DNA of 64,000 nt from GCA-2794515 sp033763335. Its GTDB lineage: Bacteria; Chloroflexota; Anaerolineae; Aggregatilineales; Phototrophicaceae. The stretch is from the NCBI GenBank assembly GCA_033763335.1, contig JANRKU010000098.1, positions 9,849 through 73,848 of the forward strand. Reading direction: 5' to 3'. Position numbers and translations under genes: made by a program. Of this stretch, positions 1-6,810 are shown piece after piece (positions within the stretch are counted from its first letter, which is position 1; each line of letters begins with the position of its first letter). Under the pieces are notes generated by a model, which made no database searches, had not been told where the DNA came from, and saw only the letters and a program-made list of their open reading frames with translations.

Positions 1-1
1 C

Positions 2-457
2 GAGATGGTAGGTGAGTTGGGGCTTGAGTGTGTGGTGACATTTATGGGGGCAAAATCGCATGATTTGTTGCCCTATTATTATGCGTCTGCGACAGCTGTC
101 ATCATGCCATCAGATTATGAATCGTTTGGGATGGTGGCGCTCGAAGCGATGGCATCTGGCACACCTGTAATCGCCTCTGAAGTGGGCGGATTGGCGTTTT
201 TGGTGCGCGATGGGGAGACAGGTTATTTAGTGCCTGTGCGTGACCCAAAAGCCTTATCTGAACGTATTTTGGCGCTCATTACAGATGGGGAAAATCGGAA
301 AAAAATGGGCGAAAATGCCGCGCACCTCGCCCGTCAATATGATTGGTCTACGATTGCTAACCAATTACTCCAGCTATTCACCGAGCAAATTCGGCGCAAT
401 ACGCCGATGGTTGTTAGCCTCCGTAAGAATTCGGGGTATTTGCCACCATTGCATTGA
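2..457 (+). CDS. Glycosyltransferase family 4, C-terminal part (5' end outside window)
   Basis: C-terminal half of a GT-B fold glycosyltransferase of the GT4 family, transferring a sugar from a nucleotide-sugar donor. The open frame runs in from the left edge, so the Met at 5 is probably internal. Visible signs are the donor-binding E-x7-E stretch (ESFGMVALE), followed by AMASGTPVIASEVGG and GYLVPVRDP, then the usual Ala/Leu-rich helices. The sequence is close to the MshA / sucrose-phosphate-synthase-like branch, but the acceptor cannot be deduced because the N-terminal domain is missing. Its last 44 bases overlap tail-to-tail with the small leftward gene at 414-722. Confidence 0.85.
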   Translation, partial: EMVGELGLECVVTFMGAKSHDLLPYYYASATAVIMPSDYESFGMVALEAMASGTPVIASEVGGLAFLVRDGETGYLVPVRDPKALSERILALITDGENRKKMGENAAHLARQYDWSTIANQLLQLFTEQIRRNTPMVVSLRKNSGYLPPLH

Positions 458-722
458 TATAGGGGTCTTTTTCGGTAATTTCTGCGGCGGTGGTTTCATC
501 AAGTGTGTTTTGTCCTTTGTGATATAACACATTGTTGAAGCCGTCATAGCGATAACGCCGATTCACCCATCCATAAAGGTTATGGCAAAAAACCACATTG
601 AATTGTACTGCTTCATCTTCTGCGATGATTTTTTCATCAATGACCCAAACAGGGGCATATTGGCTAAGATGTGGGATAACTTTGGCATCCCGTTTTTTGA
701 GAAGTTCTGTTTTGAAGTCCAT
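414..722 (-). CDS. Conserved-looking small protein of unknown function (102 aa)
   Basis: I do not recognise the family. The protein is soluble, without signal peptide or membrane helix, and rich in aromatic residues in the middle (HNLYGWVNRRYRYDGFNNV). It starts MDFKTELLKKRDAKVIPHLS. It is favoured over the overlapping rightward frames because it has balanced, protein-like composition, fills the gap between two real genes and has its own upstream region (723-813), which it shares divergently with the CAP-domain gene. Its 3' end overlaps the glycosyltransferase 3' end by 44 bases, which is unusual but tolerable for convergent genes. Confidence 0.6.
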   Translation of the reverse strand: MDFKTELLKKRDAKVIPHLSQYAPVWVIDEKIIAEDEAVQFNVVFCHNLYGWVNRRYRYDGFNNVLYHKGQNTLDETTAAEITEKDPYINAMVANTPNSYGG

Positions 723-813
723 ATCACAAACTATCCTTTGAATTCATCTAACAAACCACATAGAATATTGTAACGGCTTTGCTAGGCTTTAGACAAGTTG
801 TCGTTAGGGTATA

Positions 814-2508
814 ATGATGAGACGTATTGTTTTAGTGATGATAATGATGATTTTTGTGATGATGACACTTCCTGCAACGGCACAAACGCCGACAGCGTGG
901 GAATTGTTGGGGGTGTTGAATGAGGCGCGGGTTGCGAGTGGACTTATGCCATTGGCGATGAATAGCCAATTGACTAGCGCGGCACAACGGCACAGTGATG
1001 ATATGGCGCGGCAAGATGCCTTATTTCATCAGGGGAGTGATAGCACATGGTTTTGGGATAGGGTGAATGCCACAGGGTATCCCTTAGTCAATGGTGCAGA
1101 GAATGTCCTCTATCGGTTTGATACCAGTGGGGTGGGGGCATATACACAATGGCGCGATAGCCAAGAACATAATGCCAATATGATGAGCAATCTGTATGTC
1201 GAGGTGGGGATTGCTTATACATTCAATGCAACCTCTGGGCGCTATTATTTTACGATGGTATTGGGGTCTCGGTCAGATTTTTTGCCCGCCACAGCCACGC
1301 CAGCACCTTTGCCAACCATTACCCCTATACCGACTATAACAGCTATCCCAACGATTACCGCTATCGCGCCGACTTTTACCCCCGCGCCGATATTGCCGAC
1401 ATCTACCATACCACCCACGTTTTCTTCATTGGCGACATGGACACCTGCACCAACACTTACCCCATCTCCGACCAATACTCGTGTGCCATTGGTGGGGCGG
1501 GCGGGATTTGAGGCATTGATGAATTGGCTCCCCCGCCGATTATTTGCATTACGGCAAGTGGCGATGGTTTTGCCAACGGCAACTCCCATTCCACCAACCC
1601 CATTGCCTCCACAACCCACGATTGCACCCTTGCCGACCAGCACCCCGCGCCCAATGGATTTGTTATTGGTGTATAACTACGATAGCTTTACGCTCATCAA
1701 TATTTCTGGTAGACCGCTTTATATTGATGGCATGTCGTTTTATAGCCCTGCAGGAGAGATGTTTGGACGTGTGTGGGATAATGGATTTTTGACAGCGCCA
1801 TTGAATGCCTTCCCCAATGGGGATTGTTTGCAGGCTTGGAATCGGGAATATAACGAATTGCCAAAACCTGATGGGTGTAATTATCGCCATTCATGGATGC
1901 GTTTGAGTAATGAACAGACATTTTGGCGCAATACCGATTATTTTGATGTGTATCAGTGGGAAAATCGGATTACCACCTGTTTGGTGAGTACGGGACAGTG
2001 TTTGGTGAATTTGAATGATAGGCTTTCATTGCCCACACCTATTCCACAAGTGAATAATCAGAACACTACCAATAATACAGGGCAAAATGTGACCAATCCG
2101 CCAGCGAATCCAACCACAAATAACCCCGCTAGAGGGATAGCTGATGTGCGCTTGATATATAATGCTAATTCTTTTGCGCTCATCAATACGGCGGGGTATA
2201 ACCTGAATCTATCTGGAATTGGATTTGCGGGTGAAGGCGGATTGATGAGCATTAGCGAATGGGATAATGGATATTTGAGTCGCCCACTATATGATTTTCC
2301 GAGTGGGGATTGTATCCAAGCATGGCAAATTGGTACGCAAAATCAACCCCCTAAACCAAATGAATGTACATGGCGACATGCTTATTTAACGGTTGCCGAT
2401 TATCGGATGTTCTGGGCATTGGGTAGTGCCTTCACGGTGAGCGTGGGTGGGAATGTGTTGGCGACATGCAGTGTATCTGCGGGAGTATGTGATTTTAATT
2501 TGCCTTAG
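814..2508 (+). CDS. Exported CAP/SCP-domain protein with two copies of a Cys-containing C-terminal module
   Basis: Secreted or surface protein. Residues 1-23 form a signal peptide (hydrophobic core, then PATAQ). Residues about 28-155 are a CAP (SCP/PR1) domain: it keeps the His in the first helix region (RHSDDMA), the Glu of NGAENV, and the helix with HNANMM followed by VEVGIAYTF. Residues about 157-280 are Thr/Pro-rich linkers. Then come two copies of a module of about 115 residues (about 280-400 and 448-564). Each has a YNxxSFxLIN start, a WDNG, FPxGDCxQAW, an RH pair and a final TC-VS-G-C, so four Cys per copy that may form disulfides. The module function is unknown to me. A TATAAT at 810-815 touches the start codon, so the exact start (814, 817 or later) is uncertain. 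Confidence 0.85.
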   Translation: MMRRIVLVMIMMIFVMMTLPATAQTPTAWELLGVLNEARVASGLMPLAMNSQLTSAAQRHSDDMARQDALFHQGSDSTWFWDRVNATGYPLVNGAENVLYRFDTSGVGAYTQWRDSQEHNANMMSNLYVEVGIAYTFNATSGRYYFTMVLGSRSDFLPATATPAPLPTITPIPTITAIPTITAIAPTFTPAPILPTSTIPPTFSSLATWTPAPTLTPSPTNTRVPLVGRAGFEALMNWLPRRLFALRQVAMVLPTATPIPPTPLPPQPTIAPLPTSTPRPMDLLLVYNYDSFTLINISGRPLYIDGMSFYSPAGEMFGRVWDNGFLTAPLNAFPNGDCLQAWNREYNELPKPDGCNYRHSWMRLSNEQTFWRNTDYFDVYQWENRITTCLVSTGQCLVNLNDRLSLPTPIPQVNNQNTTNNTGQNVTNPPANPTTNNPARGIADVRLIYNANSFALINTAGYNLNLSGIGFAGEGGLMSISEWDNGYLSRPLYDFPSGDCIQAWQIGTQNQPPKPNECTWRHAYLTVADYRMFWALGSAFTVSVGGNVLATCSVSAGVCDFNLP

Positions 2509-2525
2509 ATGATGATAGTGTTTGT

Positions 2526-2550
2526 GGGCGCAACATGTTGCGCCCTTACA
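2526..2550. repeat. Palindromic element GGGCGCAA-CATG-TTGCGCCC plus TTACA
   Basis: Perfect 8-bp inverted arms around CATG, followed by TTACA. A second copy lies at 3987-4011 after argG with the same arms and the same trailing TTACA, and a related form at 2574-2598. It may serve as a hairpin at the end of the CAP gene, but the shared trailing pentamer and the near-identical sequence at another locus point to a dispersed repeat. Confidence 0.65.
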
Positions 2551-2573
2551 AATTCCTTTTCTGAGTAGATATC

Positions 2574-2598
2574 GGGCATAAATTATCATGCCCCTACA
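2574..2598. repeat. Related palindromic element GGGCAT...ATGCCC plus CTACA
   Basis: Six-base inverted arms with an 8-base centre, followed by CTACA. It has the same 20-base length and the same layout as the copies at 2526 and 3987 but a different arm sequence, as expected for a diverged member of a REP-like family. Confidence 0.5.
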
Positions 2599-2690
2599 GC
2601 CATTTTTGTGCATACTACCGATAGAAAATGTGAGCATCGCGTCTCATAATAGAGCGATATTCGTTTTTTGATAGCACACATAAAGGATTC

Positions 2691-3956
2691 ATGATGAAAA
2701 CGGGCATTAAAAAAGTCGTTTTGGCATATAGTGGTGGGTTAGATACATCGGTGATTGTGCCGTGGTTACGCAACAATTATGATGGCTGTGAGGTCATCTG
2801 TTTTTGCGCCGATTTGGGACAAGAAGAAGAATTGCACGGATTAGAAGAAAAAGCGATTAAATCGGGTGCGAGCAAGCTCTATATCCGTGATTTGCGCGAA
2901 GAATTTTTGCGTGATTTTGTATTCCCAACCATGCAAGCGGGTGCGGTATATGAACGCGATTATTTGCTAGGGACATCGTTTGCGCGTCCACTGATTGCTA
3001 AGCATTTGGTCGAAATTGCAGAATTAGAAGGGGCAGATGCAATAGCACATGGCTGTACAGGCAAAGGTAATGACCAAGTACGGTTTGAATTGACTGTGAT
3101 GGCACTGAATCCAAAATTGAAAATTATTGCCCCATGGCGAGAATGGGATATTCGTAGTCGGCAAGATGCGCTGGCGTATGCGTTGGAATTTAATGTGCCT
3201 GTATCGGCGACCGAAAAATCTATTTATAGCCGTGACCGCAATATTTTCCACCTCAGCCATGAAGGGGGCTTGCTAGAAGACCCATGGAATGAACCAGAAC
3301 CAGCCATGTTTATGCTCACGACTGAACTGGAAAAAGCGCCAGATGAAGCCGAATATGTGGAAATTGGCTTTGAAAAGGGTGTGCCTGTGAGTGTGGATGG
3401 GCAGAATTTAGACCCAATTGCCTTGTTCCAAACGCTGAATAAAGTGGCAGGCAAGCACGGTGTTGGGCGGGCTGATATTGTCGAAAATCGGCTGGTAGGC
3501 ATGAAAAGTCATGGTGTTTATGAAACACCGGGTGGGACATTGTTGCATCGGGCGCATCAGGCACTCGAAAGTATGTGCTTGGATAAACACACCATGCACT
3601 ATAAAGACTTTGTGGCGGTAAAATATGCAGAACTGGTTTATAACGGCATGTGGTATACCCGCCTACGTGAAGCGTTGGATGCGTTCATCCAAATCACACA
3701 AGAATTGGTGACGGGCGTTGTGCGGATAAAATTGTATAAGGGCAATATCATCATTGCTGGGCGCAAGAGTCCATTTAGCTTGTATCGTGAAGATTATGCG
3801 TCGTTTGGTGAAGAAGATGTCTATAACCAAAAAGATGCCGAAGGGTTTATTGCCCTGTTTGGTTTGCCGATGAAGGTGGAGGCATTGCTGAATATTGATG
3901 GTGGCGGGGTGAGCCGTTATCGCAAGCCAGATTATAGCCGATTCAAACGGGATTAA
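2691..3956 (+). CDS. argG: Argininosuccinate synthase
   Basis: Joins citrulline and aspartate using ATP, giving argininosuccinate, the penultimate step of arginine synthesis in the cytosol. The N-type ATP pyrophosphatase P-loop AYSGGLDTS lies at residues 12-20, and the family stretch HGCTGKGNDQVRFE follows near residue 124. The 421 residues match the family. Two adjacent Met codons (2691, 2694) could start it; AAAGGA lies 6-10 bases upstream. argH follows after 89 bases holding a palindromic repeat, so the two are probably co-expressed. No other arg genes are in the window. Confidence 0.97.
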   Translation: MMKTGIKKVVLAYSGGLDTSVIVPWLRNNYDGCEVICFCADLGQEEELHGLEEKAIKSGASKLYIRDLREEFLRDFVFPTMQAGAVYERDYLLGTSFARPLIAKHLVEIAELEGADAIAHGCTGKGNDQVRFELTVMALNPKLKIIAPWREWDIRSRQDALAYALEFNVPVSATEKSIYSRDRNIFHLSHEGGLLEDPWNEPEPAMFMLTTELEKAPDEAEYVEIGFEKGVPVSVDGQNLDPIALFQTLNKVAGKHGVGRADIVENRLVGMKSHGVYETPGGTLLHRAHQALESMCLDKHTMHYKDFVAVKYAELVYNGMWYTRLREALDAFIQITQELVTGVVRIKLYKGNIIIAGRKSPFSLYREDYASFGEEDVYNQKDAEGFIALFGLPMKVEALLNIDGGGVSRYRKPDYSRFKRD

Positions 3957-3986
3957 TTGCTTTTTCGTACAAAAATGATACCCGAA

Positions 3987-4011
3987 GGGCGCAATAGTTT
4001 GCGCCCTTACA
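3987..4011. repeat. Palindromic element GGGCGCAA-TAGT-TTGCGCCC plus TTACA
   Basis: Same 8-bp arms and trailing TTACA as the element at 2526-2550, with a different central tetramer. It lies in the argG-argH gap. Arms conserved while the loop differs fits either a mobile REP-like element or a hairpin under structural selection. Confidence 0.65.
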
Positions 4012-4045
4012 GTTTATGGTGATAGTTACATAGAAAGGGCAAAAA

Positions 4046-5440
4046 ATGGCACTTTGGGGCGGACGATTTTCCAGTGAACCCGATGAGGCGATGCGCCTCT
4101 TAAATGACAGTTTGCCGTTTGATAAACGGATGTATAAGCAAGATGTGGCGGGGAGTATTGCCTATACCTATGCGTTACATGAGGCGGGGATTGTATCCGC
4201 AGAAGAAGCCGAAACGCTACGGACAGGGTTACAGTCGGTGCTGGCGGAAATGGAATCTGATAAATTTGAATTTTTGCCAACGGATGAGGATATTCATACC
4301 GCCGTAGAACGGCGATTGACCGAAATTGTGGGGGTTTTGGGCGGAAAATTGCACACGGGTCGTAGCCGAAATGACCAAGTAGCGACTGATTTTCGCATGT
4401 GGGTGCGGGATGCAAATGAAGCACTCCAAAAAGCATTGGTGAGATTGATGCGTGTGTTGGTTGCACAATCTGAATACCATACTCACACCATTATGCCCGG
4501 TTATACCCATGTGCAACCCGCCCAACCCATTGTAGCGGGGCATTGGCTGATGAGTTATTTTGAGATGTTTTATCGGGATTTTATCCGCTTGGTGGATAGT
4601 GCCGATTTAAGTTTGAGAGTGTTGGCATTGGGGTCTGGCGCATTGGCAGGGACACCGCTATCGTATGACCGTAAAGCTCTTTTAGGGCGGCTAGATGGTA
4701 TTCCGAGCGATAATAGCCTTGATGCTGTGGCTGACCGCGATTTTGTGGCGGATATGCTCTATATCTGTGCCATGATAGGGGTGCATTTGAGCCGATTGGG
4801 TGAAGATATTGTGTGGTATAGCAATCCGAATTTTGGATATATCACATTGGATGACCGCTATAGTACGGGGTCTAGTATCATGCCACAAAAACGTAATGCT
4901 GACCCGATGGAATTGGCGCGGGGCAAGGCGGGGCGCTTAATTGGCAATTTGACAGGATTTTTGACGACACTGAAGGGCTTGCCGAGCGGGTATAACAAGG
5001 ATTTGCAAGAGGATAAAGAGGCGTTATTCGATTCTTTCGATACCCTTATGATGATTTTGCCTGTGGTGACGGCAATTATCGAAACATTGAAGCTGAATCC
5101 AGATAAAATGCGGGCGGCGCTGACCGAGGATATGTTGGCGACAGATATGGCAGATTATTTGGTGGCAAAGGGGATGCCATTCCGCGAGGCACATCATATT
5201 GTTGGGGTGGTGGTGCGGGATGCGAGTGAGCGCGGGATTGGACTCACCAAAGTGCCATTGGATGAATTGAAGGCACTATCGGCATTGTTTGATGCAGATG
5301 TATTGGAATGGCTGACCTTTGAAAAATCGGTGAGCCGTAGGTCAAATTTTGGCGGGACTGCGCCAGATGCAGTGTTGAAACAGATTGAAATTGCCGAAAG
5401 TTGGTTAGAATCTCAGGCATGGGCATTCAATAATCCATAA
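4046..5440 (+). CDS. argH: Argininosuccinate lyase
   Basis: Splits argininosuccinate into arginine and fumarate. It belongs to the fumarase/aspartase superfamily and is expected to be a homotetramer. Visible family signatures are HTGRSRNDQ (about 103-111), GYTHVQPAQP (about 152-161) with the catalytic His, and the mobile loop GSSIMPQKRNADPMELARGK (about 275) with the catalytic Ser. At 464 residues it is full length. An AAAGGG sits 6-11 bases before the start. No terminator is seen after the stop; the ilv leader promoter begins about 80 bases downstream. Confidence 0.97.
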   Translation: MALWGGRFSSEPDEAMRLLNDSLPFDKRMYKQDVAGSIAYTYALHEAGIVSAEEAETLRTGLQSVLAEMESDKFEFLPTDEDIHTAVERRLTEIVGVLGGKLHTGRSRNDQVATDFRMWVRDANEALQKALVRLMRVLVAQSEYHTHTIMPGYTHVQPAQPIVAGHWLMSYFEMFYRDFIRLVDSADLSLRVLALGSGALAGTPLSYDRKALLGRLDGIPSDNSLDAVADRDFVADMLYICAMIGVHLSRLGEDIVWYSNPNFGYITLDDRYSTGSSIMPQKRNADPMELARGKAGRLIGNLTGFLTTLKGLPSGYNKDLQEDKEALFDSFDTLMMILPVVTAIIETLKLNPDKMRAALTEDMLATDMADYLVAKGMPFREAHHIVGVVVRDASERGIGLTKVPLDELKALSALFDADVLEWLTFEKSVSRRSNFGGTAPDAVLKQIEIAESWLESQAWAFNNP

Positions 5441-5520
5441 AAATTTGGCAACAATGCACAAAAGAATCTGGCTAACCTATATGAACTTTTACCAGTTTTG
5501 CGATTTCCTTCACAAACCTG

Positions 5521-5547
5521 TTGACAGACTGTCAAAAGATGGATAAT
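5521..5547 (+). promoter_or_regulatory. Promoter of the ilv-leu operon overlapping a perfect inverted repeat
   Basis: A perfect TTGACA (5521-5526) is followed by GATAAT (5542-5547) at a short 15-base spacing. The -35 hexamer is part of the perfect inverted repeat TTGACAG-A-CTGTCAA (5521-5535), which fits an operator for a dimeric repressor or activator. Transcription would start near 5554, about 43 bases before the leader peptide. The promoter call comes from sequence alone; the operator function is inference. Confidence 0.6.
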
Positions 5548-5596
5548 CTTAACATCAGATTCGGTGATATTTATTCAACTGAGTAGACAATTCACA

Positions 5597-5683
5597 ATGA
5601 AAAAAGCGATGCCAAAAAACCTAACTGCCATTATCCTTATTAGCCTTCTCGTACTCGTCCTTATCATTAAGAACGAGCGTTAA
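5597..5683 (+). CDS. ilv operon leader peptide, 28 aa, Ile/Leu/Val-rich
   Basis: Short open frame starting MKKAMPKNLTA; residues 12-24 read IILISLLVLVLII, so 12 of 13 are branched-chain residues, ending KNER and TAA. All three end products of the downstream operon are represented, as in enterobacterial IlvL-type leaders. The stop codon (5681-5683) directly abuts the 5' strand of an antiterminator hairpin, so a ribosome at the stop would mask it, while one stalled in the Ile/Leu/Val run would leave it free. Five of the six Leu codons are CTT or CTC. No good Shine-Dalgarno site is visible. A membrane microprotein is the alternative reading, but the hairpins and position favour a leader. Confidence 0.75.
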   Translation: MKKAMPKNLTAIILISLLVLVLIIKNER

Positions 5684-5747
5684 TGCTTGGGTGGGTTTTT
5701 CTGGTAGTACCATACAGATAAGACTGAGAAAGAAAACCTCCCAAGCA
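5684..5747 (+). promoter_or_regulatory. Antiterminator hairpin of the ilv attenuator
   Basis: The strand 5684-5700 can pair with 5732-5747: TGCTTGGG with CCCAAGCA gives 8 bp, and after a small internal loop GGTTTTT pairs with GAAAACC for about 7 more. Its 3' strand is the same segment that forms the left arm of the terminator at 5731-5761, so only one of the two can form. The 5' strand begins at the base after the leader stop codon. Confidence 0.7.
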
Positions 5748-5766
5748 ACGGGAGGTTTTCTTTTTT
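5731..5766 (+). terminator. Intrinsic terminator (attenuator) of the ilv operon
   Basis: A 12-bp perfect stem (5731-5742 with 5750-5761, core AACCTCCC/GGGAGGTT), 7-base loop AAGCAAC, and a run of six T at 5761-5766. It lies between the leader peptide and ilvE, where it would stop transcription before the structural genes, and it excludes the antiterminator. Confidence 0.85.
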
Positions 5767-5812
5767 ATCACCAAAAAAGTGTTTTGACTCAATTTTTTAG
5801 AAAGGTTGAACA

Positions 5813-6751
5813 ATGAACGCGAAGTATATTTGGCACAATGGAGAACTTATAGAGTGGGAAAAGGCAACCGTTCATGTAACGACTCATGCGATTCACTATG
5901 GGTCAAGCGTATTTGAAGGGATTCGGGCGTATGCCACTGATGATGGTCCTGCGGTGTTTCGGTTGCATGACCACACCAAACGGCTCACAGTGGGGTCTAA
6001 AATCGCTAAAATTGACCAACCCTATAGCGCAGAACAATTAGACGAAGCTATCACGGAATTAATACGGATGAATGAGCATCAATCGTGTTATGTTCGCCCA
6101 GTTGTATTTAGAGGTGCTGGTGCGCTCGGATTGGAAGGGCGTGGTCGTACCCCTGTGGAAGTGTATATTCTCACACTCGATTGGGGGCGGTATTTGGGCA
6201 GTGAAGCGATTGAAAAGGGGGTAGATGCCCAAGTGAGTTCATGGCGACGCGGTGCGCCCGATTCTACGGCATCTATGGCGAAAATTGGCGGGCAATATGT
6301 GAACAGTATGTTTATCTCGATGGAAGCGCATGATAACGGATATGCCGAAGGGATTGCGCTGGATATTCACGGATATGTGAGCGAAGGCGCTGGCGAAAAT
6401 ATCTTTGTTGTTTATAACAATGTGGTTTATACACCGAGTATCTGGTCATCCATTTTGGCAGGTATCACACGCGATACGGTCATCACCTTGCTCAAAGAAG
6501 CGGGTTATGAAATCCGCTATGAGCCGATTGCGCGTGAAATGTTGTATATGGCAGATGAAATTTTCTTCACAGGGACGGCGGCAGAAATCACCCCATTGCG
6601 CTCAATTGATAAACTCCCTGTTGGTGATGGCAAGCGCGGGAAAGTGACCAAACTGGTACAAGACCAATTTTTTGGGATTACCAGTGGTAAGTTAGCAGAT
6701 AAACACGGGTGGTTGACATACGTTCATCAAAAAACACCTGTGGGTGATTAA
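5813..6751 (+). CDS. ilvE: Branched-chain amino acid aminotransferase
   Basis: Transfers the amino group from glutamate to 2-oxo acids as the last step of leucine, isoleucine and valine synthesis. It is a fold-type IV PLP enzyme of 312 residues. Seen: GSSVFEGIRAY near residue 30, the PLP-binding Lys157 in ASMAKIGGQY, and the C-terminal FFTGTAAEITP block. It is the first structural gene behind the attenuator; AGAAAGG lies 9 bases before the ATG. A D-amino acid or aminodeoxychorismate lyase role is excluded by the operon context and the branched-chain-type motifs. Confidence 0.95.
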   Translation: MNAKYIWHNGELIEWEKATVHVTTHAIHYGSSVFEGIRAYATDDGPAVFRLHDHTKRLTVGSKIAKIDQPYSAEQLDEAITELIRMNEHQSCYVRPVVFRGAGALGLEGRGRTPVEVYILTLDWGRYLGSEAIEKGVDAQVSSWRRGAPDSTASMAKIGGQYVNSMFISMEAHDNGYAEGIALDIHGYVSEGAGENIFVVYNNVVYTPSIWSSILAGITRDTVITLLKEAGYEIRYEPIAREMLYMADEIFFTGTAAEITPLRSIDKLPVGDGKRGKVTKLVQDQFFGITSGKLADKHGWLTYVHQKTPVGD

Positions 6752-6810
6752 TGAGTCTAAATCTTCATAGATGAAAAATTCTTCCGGATGAGATAAGGAG
6801 CAGATGCGAT

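Noticed and set aside
5684..5766. T-box riboswitch as an alternative for the ilv leader, suggested by GGTAGTACC near 5703-5711
   Set aside because: The T-box core (UGGNACCGCG) is not matched, no long specifier stem I is apparent between the promoter and the terminator, and the Ile/Leu/Val-rich peptide with its stop next to the antiterminator explains the region better.
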